Positions 13,233 through 20,192 of a stretch of DNA of 20,192 nucleotides are shown here, piece after piece. Each line of letters starts with the position of its first letter. The stretch's first letter is position 1. The stretch is from a virus: the IMG/VR virus record IMGVR_UViG_3300025282_002201, positions 1 through 20,192 of that record; one strand, given 5' to 3'. Below the pieces are notes generated by a model. That model was not told where the DNA came from and ran no database searches. It saw only the letters and a program-made list of their open reading frames with translations. Made by a program: the position numbers and the translations under genes.

Positions 13233-15695
13233 CTATGTGTAGGTGCGCCCACCAAGTGACTGTTGCTGCATCCTAACGGTCCGTCCTCGCGGGATGCCCG
13301 CGGGCTGGAAGGTCGTAAGGCCAGCCTCGCGCAGGAACGTCGCCCTCGGGATACCCGTGGCCTCTACGGCGGCAAGGAAGGTCTCCCGTTCCGTTGGGGT
13401 GAACTGTCGCCATGCCTGCATCGAAGGGAGCGTGACCCCTGCCAGGGGCGACAGTTGCTTCGGCGCACCGATGGCCTGCCCCAACACGCCAACCTTGTAG
13501 ATATTCGGGGCCTGCTTCTTCAGGAAGGTCTCCGGGGTGAGTCCCGCTCCGACCCCCTTCGGAATATTGGTTGGCGTTCCCGTTGCAGGCGTTGCATACG
13601 GGGCCGTTGGCGAACCTCCAGGGGCCTGGGGGATGGCGGGGGGTGCCGCCTTCTGGAACATCTTTTCCACTTGCTGCCAAGGCATGGCGGTCCCACCGCC
13701 TAGGTCAGTGACGCCGGGTGTATATGCCGTGGTTATCGGCTTGTCAGAAACAGAAGTAACCTTTGGCGCTAGATTGTACTTCTGGAGAACTGAAGTCGGC
13801 GCTGGGCCAAAGCTCATCTTGAATACCTTGCCGCTGGGGTCCCATCCACCCGTCCCCTTGCCGTACTTCATCGCAAGCGCCCCGCCCGTCAGGGCCTTTG
13901 CCGATTGGCCCAATTGGGCTGCTTGCTTTGGATTAAAAACCATTCCTCCCTCGGCAAACGATGGGATATCGTTAGCGGTAAGCCGCCTGTATATATTCAC
14001 GAGGTTCTCGGCCTGAGCGCGCTTCCGCGGGTCGAGTGGAACCACCATTTCTGGCCCCGTCTCGCCGAGTGTTGCCAGGGTTGGCCCGCGTACAATACCG
14101 CCCCCCGCATACTTCTTCCCCAGGCTTCCCATAGGCGCTTGGGTAAATTGGTAACCGCCGCCAACGTCGGTCGGCGCCAGCCCGTAGGGTTGCGGGACAT
14201 CCCCAAGCACCCACGGCGCGCCGGGTGGCGTCACGCTTGCGCCGGGTGGCGTCACGCTTGCGCCAAGGTCAACTACGCCAGACGGCGCAAGGGGTTGCGG
14301 GATATCTCCAGGCCCCAAAATCACCGGAGGTGTAAATTGTCTCCGTTGTGTGCTAAACGGGTCTACCTCGCCCCCGCGGAACGTTACTTTTTCCTCGGCG
14401 GCGAGCTTGCGAAGATATTCATCCATAGAGGCAACGTCTGACATTGAGCCAGCTTTGGCCTCTTCGACGGCCTGCGCGTCTGCTAACGCTTGGGCCTGTT
14501 GGGCTTGAAGCAGCGCGTCCAGCCCCACAAGGTCAGTGTCGGCGAACTGTGTAGCGGCCTGGTGGGCCTGTTGGGCTTGAAGCATCTCGTCCAGCCCCAC
14601 AAGGTCCATTGGGCCTTCCTGGGCCTTTACGAAAGCCTGCTCGTCGGCCAGCCTACGCCGTGCCCTATCTTCGTCGGCTTGTTGCCTACGAAGCATCTCG
14701 TCCAGCCCCACAAGGTCCATTGGGCCTTCCTGGGCCTTTACGAAAGCCTGCTCGTCGGCCAGCGCTCGGGCCTGCTCGTCTACCCCAGGCGCTGCGGGCG
14801 GGGCTATAAGCCCAAGGCGCTCAAATAGGTTCGTGATCGTCTGCGACCCACGAGGCCCGATACCACGAAACGCCCCTGTATACCCAGGTTGCTGGATAGG
14901 AGCAGCGCCTGACTGAAGCTGCATCAAGGTAAAGAAGTCAGCGGGGCTGCGAGAGATTTCGAGGGCCTGCTGCAAGCCCTGCTGGTTTATCTGACGTGAC
15001 TGGAGTTCGAGGGCCTGACGCTGGTACGGCGTCATCTGGTTTTTGAACTCCCACAGCTTCAACGCTGAGGCCATCTTTCCTTCTTGAACCAACAGGTCCG
15101 CTATTTGCTGATCGATGGTCGGGCCTGCCTCGTACCCTGGCTCTTCATACGGCCTGATGCTCCCATCTGGCTGGCGTATGAAAAGCCGCCCCTCCAGGCC
15201 GGGGGCACCAAGCTCTTCGCCGGTGATGATCTCAGCGGGGATAACCTCGGCGGGGACTTTCCCTGGCGGGACATACTCCCACCCTCCGTACTCTCCCCCT
15301 CGTTCGTAGAACATCCCCCCGCCTGGGCCTCCGACAATTCTGGGGCCAGTAGTAGCCGCGGCCTGCTGGGCTGCGATGGTCTGCTGGGCTGCGATGTTCG
15401 CGCTCACCTGCTCTTTCAACTCCTCAGGCCAAACTATCGGGTCGCCCTCCCAGTCGATTTCCCCCTCGATTGAAGCCTGTTTTAACATTGAAGCCTGTTT
15501 TAACAGTTGATCGGGGTGCGAAGGCAAGTTCAAATCCTCTACAACCCTGTTGGCTTTTTCCAGCGAATCAAGCGGCAGAGGAAAGCCACCGGGGAATTCG
15601 GGGCTGGAAAGGAGAAAGCCGCCCTGCGTATTGGGGTCTCGCTCCAGCACATGGCCGTAGGTCGCAAGGAGTGCTCGGAGTTGCTCGAAGGTCAT
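13233..15695 (-). CDS. Repeat-containing 820-residue virion protein with tape-measure-like motif
   Basis: ATG 15695 overlaps the previous stop as ATGA, with AGGAGG six bases upstream. The N-terminal region contains a tandem LKQAS repeat and Gln/Ala-rich stretches. A helical region (about 185-250) follows. Residues about 311-372 hold two copies of a 37-residue-period unit containing AFVKAQEGPMDLVGLDEML, plus a diverged third. A Pro/Gly linker leads to GGGIVRGPTLATLGETGPEM and VVPL near 530-553, then FAEGGMV. The Gly-Glu-x-Gly-Pro-Glu-x-hydrophobic-Pro-Leu signature is typical of tail tape measure proteins. Here the gene lies between portal and scaffold, and long hydrophobic segments are missing, so I favour an ejection or internal protein sharing this motif. 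The last 11 bases before the next ATG carry that gene's ribosome binding site. Confidence 0.8.
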   Translation of the reverse strand: MTFEQLRALLATYGHVLERDPNTQGGFLLSSPEFPGGFPLPLDSLEKANRVVEDLNLPSHPDQLLKQASMLKQASIEGEIDWEGDPIVWPEELKEQVSANIAAQQTIAAQQAAATTGPRIVGGPGGGMFYERGGEYGGWEYVPPGKVPAEVIPAEIITGEELGAPGLEGRLFIRQPDGSIRPYEEPGYEAGPTIDQQIADLLVQEGKMASALKLWEFKNQMTPYQRQALELQSRQINQQGLQQALEISRSPADFFTLMQLQSGAAPIQQPGYTGAFRGIGPRGSQTITNLFERLGLIAPPAAPGVDEQARALADEQAFVKAQEGPMDLVGLDEMLRRQQADEDRARRRLADEQAFVKAQEGPMDLVGLDEMLQAQQAHQAATQFADTDLVGLDALLQAQQAQALADAQAVEEAKAGSMSDVASMDEYLRKLAAEEKVTFRGGEVDPFSTQRRQFTPPVILGPGDIPQPLAPSGVVDLGASVTPPGASVTPPGAPWVLGDVPQPYGLAPTDVGGGYQFTQAPMGSLGKKYAGGGIVRGPTLATLGETGPEMVVPLDPRKRAQAENLVNIYRRLTANDIPSFAEGGMVFNPKQAAQLGQSAKALTGGALAMKYGKGTGGWDPSGKVFKMSFGPAPTSVLQKYNLAPKVTSVSDKPITTAYTPGVTDLGGGTAMPWQQVEKMFQKAAPPAIPQAPGGSPTAPYATPATGTPTNIPKGVGAGLTPETFLKKQAPNIYKVGVLGQAIGAPKQLSPLAGVTLPSMQAWRQFTPTERETFLAAVEATGIPRATFLREAGLTTFQPAGIPRGRTVRMQQQSLGGRTYT
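14220..14261 (-). repeat. Tandem 21-bp repeat inside the 820-residue gene
   Basis: Two exact 21-base copies (14220-14240 and 14241-14261) encode a doubled Gly-Ala-Ser-Val-Thr-Pro-Pro unit in the linker before the tape-measure-like motif. Identity at the DNA level suggests recent duplication. Confidence 0.9.
14579..14763 (-). repeat. Two identical 74-bp direct repeats inside the 820-residue gene
   Basis: The copies at 14579-14652 and 14690-14763 are identical base for base, with a 111-base (37-codon) period. Each encodes a unit containing ADEQAFVKAQEGPMDLVGLD. A shorter, diverged copy of the Asp-Leu-Val-Gly-Leu-Asp part begins near 14509. Perfect DNA identity points to recent duplication or gene conversion. 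Confidence 0.92.
15469..15504 (-). repeat. Tandem 18-bp repeat near the start of the 820-residue gene
   Basis: Two exact 18-base copies (15469-15486, 15487-15504) encode the doubled Leu-Lys-Gln-Ala-Ser unit around residues 64-75. The reading frame is kept. Confidence 0.9.
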
Positions 15696-16186
15696 GGCAT
15701 TCCTCCTGGCATGGGGCCGGCTGCGGGCATTGGTGGCATCCCACGCGGCCCACGCGGCCTAGGTCCTGGTCCTGGCATCCCCCCAAGCATGGGCGGCATT
15801 CCGCCTGGCATGGGTGGCATACCGCCTGGCATGGGTGGCATACCGCCTGGCATACCTCCCGGCATACCTCCCGGCATACCGCCCGGCGGGCCTCCAGGCT
15901 GGGCCTCCTCTTCGGGCGGTGCGGTCATAGCGCCGAGGTCGCTCATAATCTGGCTGACCCCCAGCTCGTCGATCATCCGCTGCCGCATCTCCGGGTCAAG
16001 CTGCCCCCACATCTCCTTACGCTGTTCGATGGGCATCTTGCGCCACTGGGCCACAAAGTCCCTAAAGGAGCTGATCTTGTCATAGCCGGGCGGTATGGGG
16101 TTCGCATTGACGATAGCGTCTGCCTGCTGCCCCATACGTCCAACGACTCTATCAGCGACACGAGAGGTAAAAGATGGTTCTGCCAT
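15692..16186 (-). CDS. Small protein with Met-Pro-Gly repeat tail, downstream of portal
   Basis: I choose ATG 16186, whose A is the last base of the portal stop codon (TAATG), giving 164 residues starting MAEPSFTSRVADRVV. The frame continues to an upstream GTG at 16228, but that would overlap the portal gene by 43 bases and has no better ribosome site. Residues 1-90 are helical and charged (FRDFVAQWRKMPIEQRKEMW, then EMRQRMIDELG). From about residue 95 the protein becomes low complexity: Gly-Gly-Met-Pro and Gly-Gly-Met-Pro-Pro-Met-Pro units to the C-terminus. The gene ends in an ATGA overlap with the 820-residue gene, and the last repeat codons double as its ribosome binding site. It may be a portal-associated or internal minor virion protein. 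No family is recognised. Confidence 0.75.
   Translation of the reverse strand: MAEPSFTSRVADRVVGRMGQQADAIVNANPIPPGYDKISSFRDFVAQWRKMPIEQRKEMWGQLDPEMRQRMIDELGVSQIMSDLGAMTAPPEEEAQPGGPPGGMPGGMPGGMPGGMPPMPGGMPPMPGGMPPMLGGMPGPGPRPRGPRGMPPMPAAGPMPGGMP
15788..15886 (-). repeat. Tandem 21-bp and 12-bp repeats coding the Met-Pro-Gly tail
   Basis: Three 21-base units (15788-15808, 15809-15829, 15830-15850) are followed by three 12-base units (15851-15862, 15863-15874, 15875-15886). Units within each set differ by at most a base or two. All lengths are multiples of three, so copy number can change without breaking the frame. Confidence 0.92.
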
Positions 16187-17832
16187 TACATCATCCCTGC
16201 GCCATTCGGGGCGACTTTTTCTTGCCACATCTGCTGGACTAGTTGCATGACCATCTGGTGCGTAGCGGGGTCGGCCATGCCGCGTTCCTCTGCGATCCGT
16301 TCCTCGATCTCGGTGATATTCCCCAGGTGGGCGAAGCGCTCTGCGAAGGTACGCCAGTCGATGGCTCCGGGCTGGCCGTCCGGGCCTGGGGCCATCCTAA
16401 GCTGAAGCCCCGTCTCGATGCTTGCGGCCCGTTCCATCGGGTCTGACGCCTCGTAGTCCACCTCGAAGGTGTAGTTGTCCTCGAAGTCCTCGGCCTTGAT
16501 CGTCTCCACCCTGTGGTTCCCGGCCAGCGTCCCTTCGAGGGTAACCTCGTCCTCGAACACACTGAGCAGTCTGCCGCAGTCCCCAAGGAACAGGCTCATG
16601 ATCGTGTTCAACTGGAGCATGGGGACATGGAAGAACTGCTTGGCCTTGGAGACGATCTGGGCGTGCTGCGATGCCGTGCGAACGCCCTGGGGGCGTATGC
16701 CGTGCAGGATATTGCCGAACGTCCCCTGGTCAACATCGGAGCGAAGCTCCCCCATCATCTCGGCCATGCCGCCTGGGATAGCGGGGATGGCCTCGTTCCA
16801 GATACTGGTCTGCCCGCCTGGGGCTGGGACGACCTGGTTGTCCTCCATGAGCCTGGCAAGCTCGCCGGCATCGCCGTCGGTGAAGATATGCTGGTTTGCC
16901 GCCCTCCAGATGTAGTGGACGAGCGAGGTCTTCACCGACGCCTCGCCCTCAAGGGCCGAGCGGACGTACCGCAGGAGTCCTGCACAGAGCTTCGAGAGGG
17001 CTATCTGGCCCGTGTCCATAGCGGAGTCCGAGCCATAGCCTGCGAGGGCCTGCTTGAACGGCACGAAGCCGTAGGGGTTCTCGCAGTCCATAAGCTCCAT
17101 TTCCGAGCCGTCGTTGGCCCCAGCCGACATGTGGTACTGGTCTGCGCTCCAATAGGTACGGCAGGTCAGAAGCTGGAACGGCTGTATCTTGGCGAGGTCC
17201 TGGTTGTCCGGGTACGCCTTCTGGAGGGCCGTGGCGTATTTCCGCTCCCGATAGATGCCGAAGGTCGGCTCCTTGCCCTCTTGCGGGTCGAGCAGGGTCT
17301 TTGTCGGGTGCGGGGCGGTGATCCAGAAGGGGAATACGGAGGCTATCTTGTTCCTCCGCTCCTCGATCTCGGCGAGGTAGCGTTTATTCGTGCGGCGACG
17401 GCCCTGCCGTTCGATGTGCATGGGCCAGCGGGTGATATCCCAGCCTGGGCCGTAGATCGTTGCGTACCCATACAGCCCCAGGTGCTTGGCGAAGCTCTTC
17501 GCCGGGGGCATCAGGGAGTATTTATCGAAGTTCTTGAGGATCAGCACGCCGGCGACCTGGGTTTTCTCGGCCCTGGCCCTGCTGACATCGGAGTCCCGTA
17601 TAGCCCGCCTGATGACGGTCGGCTCCGAGGTGACCAACTGGTCGGCAAAGGTATTCACCTTCTGCCGTGCGGTTGGGGGGACGACCTTCTCGACCTCCGG
17701 GCCGCGCTTCACGGGGAACTCCAGCTCGTAGTAGTCCTTGTCGAGGCTCCACTCCAGGTGTGCCCGTGACCAGACATCGTTGAGCAGGGAGTCCGTCAGT
17801 CGTTTGATATCGGCATTGTCCAAGATTGGCAT
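16186..17832 (-). CDS. Portal protein
   Basis: This 548-residue protein starts at ATG 17832 with AGGAG five bases upstream; that site overlaps the terminase stop codon. The N-terminal helical region (IKRLTDSLLNDVWSRAHLEW) precedes VVPPTARQKVNTFADQLVTS, a stretch typical of portal N-terminal domains that precede the wing. The middle has alternating strands and Trp/Tyr-rich segments. A helical stem-like region follows (QIALSKLCAGLLRYVRSALE), then GIRPQGVRTASQHAQIVSKA and helices, as in the crown-side part of portals. Length is normal. The gene directly follows the large terminase, its packaging partner, which is the standard order. The portal forms the dodecameric DNA channel at one capsid vertex. 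Assignment rests on order, size and overall pattern. Confidence 0.85.
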   Translation of the reverse strand: MPILDNADIKRLTDSLLNDVWSRAHLEWSLDKDYYELEFPVKRGPEVEKVVPPTARQKVNTFADQLVTSEPTVIRRAIRDSDVSRARAEKTQVAGVLILKNFDKYSLMPPAKSFAKHLGLYGYATIYGPGWDITRWPMHIERQGRRRTNKRYLAEIEERRNKIASVFPFWITAPHPTKTLLDPQEGKEPTFGIYRERKYATALQKAYPDNQDLAKIQPFQLLTCRTYWSADQYHMSAGANDGSEMELMDCENPYGFVPFKQALAGYGSDSAMDTGQIALSKLCAGLLRYVRSALEGEASVKTSLVHYIWRAANQHIFTDGDAGELARLMEDNQVVPAPGGQTSIWNEAIPAIPGGMAEMMGELRSDVDQGTFGNILHGIRPQGVRTASQHAQIVSKAKQFFHVPMLQLNTIMSLFLGDCGRLLSVFEDEVTLEGTLAGNHRVETIKAEDFEDNYTFEVDYEASDPMERAASIETGLQLRMAPGPDGQPGAIDWRTFAERFAHLGNITEIEERIAEERGMADPATHQMVMQLVQQMWQEKVAPNGAGMM

Positions 17833-17838
17833 AAGCTC

Positions 17839-19236
17839 CTACCTTTTCCAGGCCCCTCCGCCTTCGCCGCGGGCTGTCGAGGCGACCCCGCGCATCTCAA
17901 GGTACTCCAGGGCCTGGGTCATCTGGTCTACTTGGTCATCGTACTTGCCCCCAGGGAACCGCGCTAGCTCGTCCACGAACTCGTGGGTCCACTCGCTGCT
18001 CGACGGGAGCCACACCCGTTTCCCCTCCACCAACCCGACCACGGCCTGGAGGCGGGACACCTTGTCCTTCGTGCCTGGCTTGACGCTCCTGATCGGCAGG
18101 TTCGTGTGGCTCCGAAGGTACTGGATCACCGGGATCGACGTGCCGGCCTCCTCGACAAGGATGATCTGGGGGCGCTGCTCGGTGTACAGCTTCGTCATTT
18201 TCCTGACCAGCTCGTCCATCGTCAAGCGCCACCGACCGCCGTCGAGGGCATAGTAGCCGTAATCCGTCGCTCCCCAGTGCCCAAACGCCGAATAGTCACC
18301 CTGGGCAGAAATCCCCGTCGATAGGTCCCACGAATGGATTCTTTTGCCGCGCGGGATATCCTGAGGTTCAGCGTACCACTGCCACCACTCCCGTTTGACC
18401 ATCGAGCCGGTTGCCGCCCCTGGGTCGCAGAGGTAGGTAAGGGCATAGAGGGCCGAGCCTTTCTGGGTACGGAGGTCGAGCAGGCGGTCGTCGGGGAAGA
18501 GGTCCGTTGACAGGAGCCTCCCCCAGGGGTAGCGGCCCTCCACGGGCTGCTCCAAGATCGAGAACCCCATATCCTTGAAGTCCTGGAAGAGGTCTGCCTC
18601 GCCCCATCTGGTAAAGATGGCCCAGAACTCCCCTCCTGCCGTGAGCCGGTCGAGGAGGACGCCGCGGAGTCTTGCCCTCTGGTCCGACATAACGGTCTCC
18701 GAGCGCACCTCGTCCTGGTTCGTCAGGTCGTCGGCGACGATCTTCTTCGGGTGCATCCCCTGGTAGGCCCCGTTCCAGCCCGTGCCGAACACCGTTGGGT
18801 CCGGGTGGTCAAGCTCCTCACGCACGAGATAGACCGTGTCCTGGGTCTGGGGCTTCTTCGGGTCCAGCCTGACATTCGGGAACACGGCCTTGAACCGGTC
18901 GTTCTCCTGGATCGTCGCCTTCATCGACATGATATTCCGCATCGCCTGGGTCGCCGTGTTCATGACCCAGATGCACCGTTCGTTGGTGTCCTGGCCGATC
19001 TCCCACTCCAGGAGGTAGCGGATCAGCGTGCTCTTCCACGACTCCGGGGGCGCAATGATCGCCTTCCGTTTGATATCGGCCCGCTTCAACTCGGCGTGCC
19101 AGGCTTGGAGGTGCGGATACAGTTCAATCTTGTGGACATAGCGGCAGTATTCGTCGAAAGAACGCCGTGCCGCCTCGATAGAGACGGCGGTTTGCAGCGC
19201 CTGTCTTTGCTCCGGGCTGAGGTCGGTTGCGAGCAT
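17839..19236 (-). CDS. terL: Terminase large subunit (packaging ATPase and nuclease)
   Basis: The 465-residue protein starts at ATG 19236 with AAGGA upstream. The ATPase half shows a Walker A-like AIIAPPESWKST (59-70; Lys68, Ser69), a Walker B-like KKIVADDL (164-171; Asp169, Asp170) and the coupling-type motif FTRWGEADL (208-216). The nuclease half shows IHSWDLSTG (Asp304), IILVEEAGTS (Glu362 or Glu363) and KYDDQVDQM (Asp433, Asp434, Asp437), the expected acidic triad of an RNase H-like fold. The protein cuts concatemeric DNA and drives it through the portal. Length is slightly short for the family but both domains are complete. The residue before the Walker A Lys is Trp, where many ATPases have Gly. 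Flanking small terminase and portal genes confirm the call. Confidence 0.95.
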   Translation of the reverse strand: MLATDLSPEQRQALQTAVSIEAARRSFDEYCRYVHKIELYPHLQAWHAELKRADIKRKAIIAPPESWKSTLIRYLLEWEIGQDTNERCIWVMNTATQAMRNIMSMKATIQENDRFKAVFPNVRLDPKKPQTQDTVYLVREELDHPDPTVFGTGWNGAYQGMHPKKIVADDLTNQDEVRSETVMSDQRARLRGVLLDRLTAGGEFWAIFTRWGEADLFQDFKDMGFSILEQPVEGRYPWGRLLSTDLFPDDRLLDLRTQKGSALYALTYLCDPGAATGSMVKREWWQWYAEPQDIPRGKRIHSWDLSTGISAQGDYSAFGHWGATDYGYYALDGGRWRLTMDELVRKMTKLYTEQRPQIILVEEAGTSIPVIQYLRSHTNLPIRSVKPGTKDKVSRLQAVVGLVEGKRVWLPSSSEWTHEFVDELARFPGGKYDDQVDQMTQALEYLEMRGVASTARGEGGGAWKR

Positions 19237-19264
19237 GGGTCCTTAAACCCCCCGAACTGTCTCT

Positions 19265-19442
19265 TTATGTCAACGAGCGGCGGGTGTCATCCTGTACGGA
19301 GGTTTTGAACAGTGGCACCCTCTTACGACCGCCCTTGTTTGCCCATAGCCGGCGGGTGGCGATGAATTCCACTGCCGGGGTGGGAGGGCAGTACCGCTCG
19401 CGGCTCCCTGCGACTTAACACGGGGTTCAGCTTTCTCATCAT
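19265..19442 (-). CDS. Possible small gene with a frame break between the terminase genes
   Basis: The 202-base gap between terminase genes is otherwise empty. ATG 19442 overlaps the small terminase stop (ATGA) and opens a 39-codon frame to 19323, starting MMRKLNPVLSRREPR. A second frame, open from 19414 to the TAA at 19265, encodes ERYCPPTPAVEFIATRRLWA followed by a Lys/Arg-rich tail and has GC-rich third positions like the neighbours. It has no usable start except a GTG at 19372 without a ribosome site. One base of frame change near 19400 would join them into a protein of roughly 60 residues. A sequencing error, a decayed gene or programmed frameshifting are all possible, as is chance. A six-base inverted repeat (19371-19376 with 19387-19392) lies within. 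Confidence 0.3.
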
Positions 19443-19930
19443 TCCATCGCTGTCGTTTCGGAAGGCTCTTCGAGGGCCTGTCTCAGGCCCCGGAGGTCAT
19501 CGAGGGACATCCCTGAGAGATCGACCTGCATCTGCCTATTGTCCTGCTGGATGAGCATAGCGGGGTTATCTGCGAACCGCCCCGTCATTTTGAGGCCCAC
19601 GATGATAGCGACGGTATTCCCTTTAGCGGCCTGGTCTCTGAGCTGGTCTTCGTACCAGTCGCCGCGGGCGACGCAGGCGTCTGCCCAAGCCTGGGCGAAG
19701 CGGTAGTCGCGCTGACGCCATGCGTAGAGGGTTGACGTGGAGAGTCCTGCTGCGGCGCAAGCGCCGTTGATGCTAGAGCCTGAAGCCCGAGCGTCGAGGA
19801 CGATCCGTTTGAGCGGGTGCCAGGGCGGGTCTGCAACGACCTCGGCGCTTTCTGGCACTGGCTCGATCCCCACCGAACGGAGGTGCGTCTGGTATGGCGG
19901 TTCAAGCCCGGACATGTACGGGTCTTCCAC
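19439..19930 (-). CDS. terS: Terminase small subunit (helix-turn-helix)
   Basis: The 163-residue protein starts at GTG 19930, chosen because AAGGAG lies five bases upstream; an in-frame ATG at 19915 would put that site about 20 bases away. Residues 40-85 form a helix-turn-helix: LKRIVLDARASGSSINGACA, then the AAGLSTSTLYAWRQRDYRFA part. After it comes the helix GDWYEDQLRDQAAKGNTVAI and LKMTGRFADN, the arrangement seen in small terminases that carry a DNA-binding N-terminus and an oligomerising middle. The C-terminus is acidic. It recognises phage DNA and hands it to the large subunit. Location directly upstream of the large subunit agrees. A generic transcription regulator is the alternative, much less likely here. 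Confidence 0.85.
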   Translation of the reverse strand: MEDPYMSGLEPPYQTHLRSVGIEPVPESAEVVADPPWHPLKRIVLDARASGSSINGACAAAGLSTSTLYAWRQRDYRFAQAWADACVARGDWYEDQLRDQAAKGNTVAIIVGLKMTGRFADNPAMLIQQDNRQMQVDLSGMSLDDLRGLRQALEEPSETTAME

Positions 19931-19953
19931 CCTCTCTCCTTTTCCTACTCTGC

Positions 19954-20192
19954 CTAGCTTGGGCTTGGCTCCGAGATCGAGACCTCAACGTTGTCTTCCA
20001 CGGTGATGACGGCCCCGGTCACATTTGTGGCGATGACGAATTCCTTCGTTGCAAATCCGTTCCCCTGCCCAACCTCGTTGTAGAGAATCTCAATCGTTCC
20101 GGCAGTGATCCTGGACAGGACACACTCCCCGCCTGACGTGTACAGATTGCTCAGGGTTAATTTATCGATCTTGCCATTGACGGCGCTGGTTG
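19954..20192 (-). CDS. C-terminal end of a small beta-rich protein (cut by right edge)
   Basis: A minus-strand frame is open from the window edge to a TAG at 19956-19954, giving 78 whole codons. The translation includes AVNGKIDKLTLSNLYTSGGE, then CVLSRITAGTIEILYNEVGQ and VTGAVITVEDNVEVSISEPS. The pattern of short alternating strands with Gly and Thr turns suggests a small all-beta virion or decoration-type domain. The gene ends 24 bases before the small terminase start, on the same strand, so it likely belongs to the same transcript. Codon third positions are mixed. The N-terminus is not visible, so no function is assigned. Confidence 0.55.
   Translation of the reverse strand, partial: TSAVNGKIDKLTLSNLYTSGGECVLSRITAGTIEILYNEVGQGNGFATKEFVIATNVTGAVITVEDNVEVSISEPSPS

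Noticed and set aside
13223-13255. TTG start at 13255 for the giant gene
   Set aside because: ATG 13222 has AGGA at good spacing, whereas the TTG lies inside the preceding gene without a comparable site.
13233-15695. Naming the 820-residue protein a tail tape measure protein
   Set aside because: Only the short Gly-Pro-Glu signature supports it. The position between portal and scaffold and the lack of long hydrophobic helices argue against a normal tape measure.
16187-16228. GTG start at 16228 for the Met-Pro-Gly gene
   Set aside because: ATG 16186 forms the common TAATG junction with the portal stop; the longer form would overlap the portal gene by 43 bases.
16513-17769. Long plus-strand frame (about 418 codons) opposite the portal gene
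   Set aside because: It is the complement of a well-supported portal gene. GC-rich third positions remove stop codons on the opposite strand, and the translation has no recognisable family and no suitable context.

Overview
This window reads as the packaging, head and tail-structure block of a tailed double-stranded DNA bacteriophage (Caudoviricetes), most likely an uncultured one known from metagenomes. The DNA is visibly GC-rich. Every gene I can support lies on the minus strand, and nearly all have a good Shine-Dalgarno sequence (AGGAG or AAGGAG type), so the host is a bacterium. There is nothing that identifies it further. I see no integrase, lysis, replication, tRNA or CRISPR sequence.

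In the direction of transcription (right to left): the C-terminal end of a small beta-rich protein cut by the right edge; small terminase subunit; a 200-base gap with a possible frameshifted small gene; large terminase subunit; portal; a 164-residue protein with a Met-Pro-Gly repeat tail; an 820-residue protein with internal repeats and a tape-measure-like Gly-Pro-Glu motif; and a 1588-residue giant protein that I infer to be an ejection or internal virion protein. These genes are packed with overlaps or gaps of a few bases, which suggests one transcript.

A 142-base gap follows. It holds a candidate sigma70 promoter (perfect TTGACA -35 box) and two tandem 38-39 bp repeats that would form nearly the whole 5' leader of the next gene. 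Then come a scaffold-like protein and the major capsid protein, a LamG/concanavalin-like surface protein, a fibre-like protein, and four small or medium proteins of unknown function, one with two Cys/His clusters. The block ends with a beta-sandwich virion protein, a neck/tail protein interrupted by a carbohydrate-binding-like domain, and the N-terminal 239 residues of a large tail protein cut by the left edge.

No tail sheath, tail tube or conventional tape measure gene is visible. With the large proteins between portal and scaffold, this favours a podovirus-like particle, but the rest of the genome is not in view. The more unusual points are the duplicated leader before the capsid genes, several hairpins placed at gene boundaries or over a ribosome binding site, the inserted carbohydrate-binding-like domain, and the large unassigned proteins between portal and scaffold.
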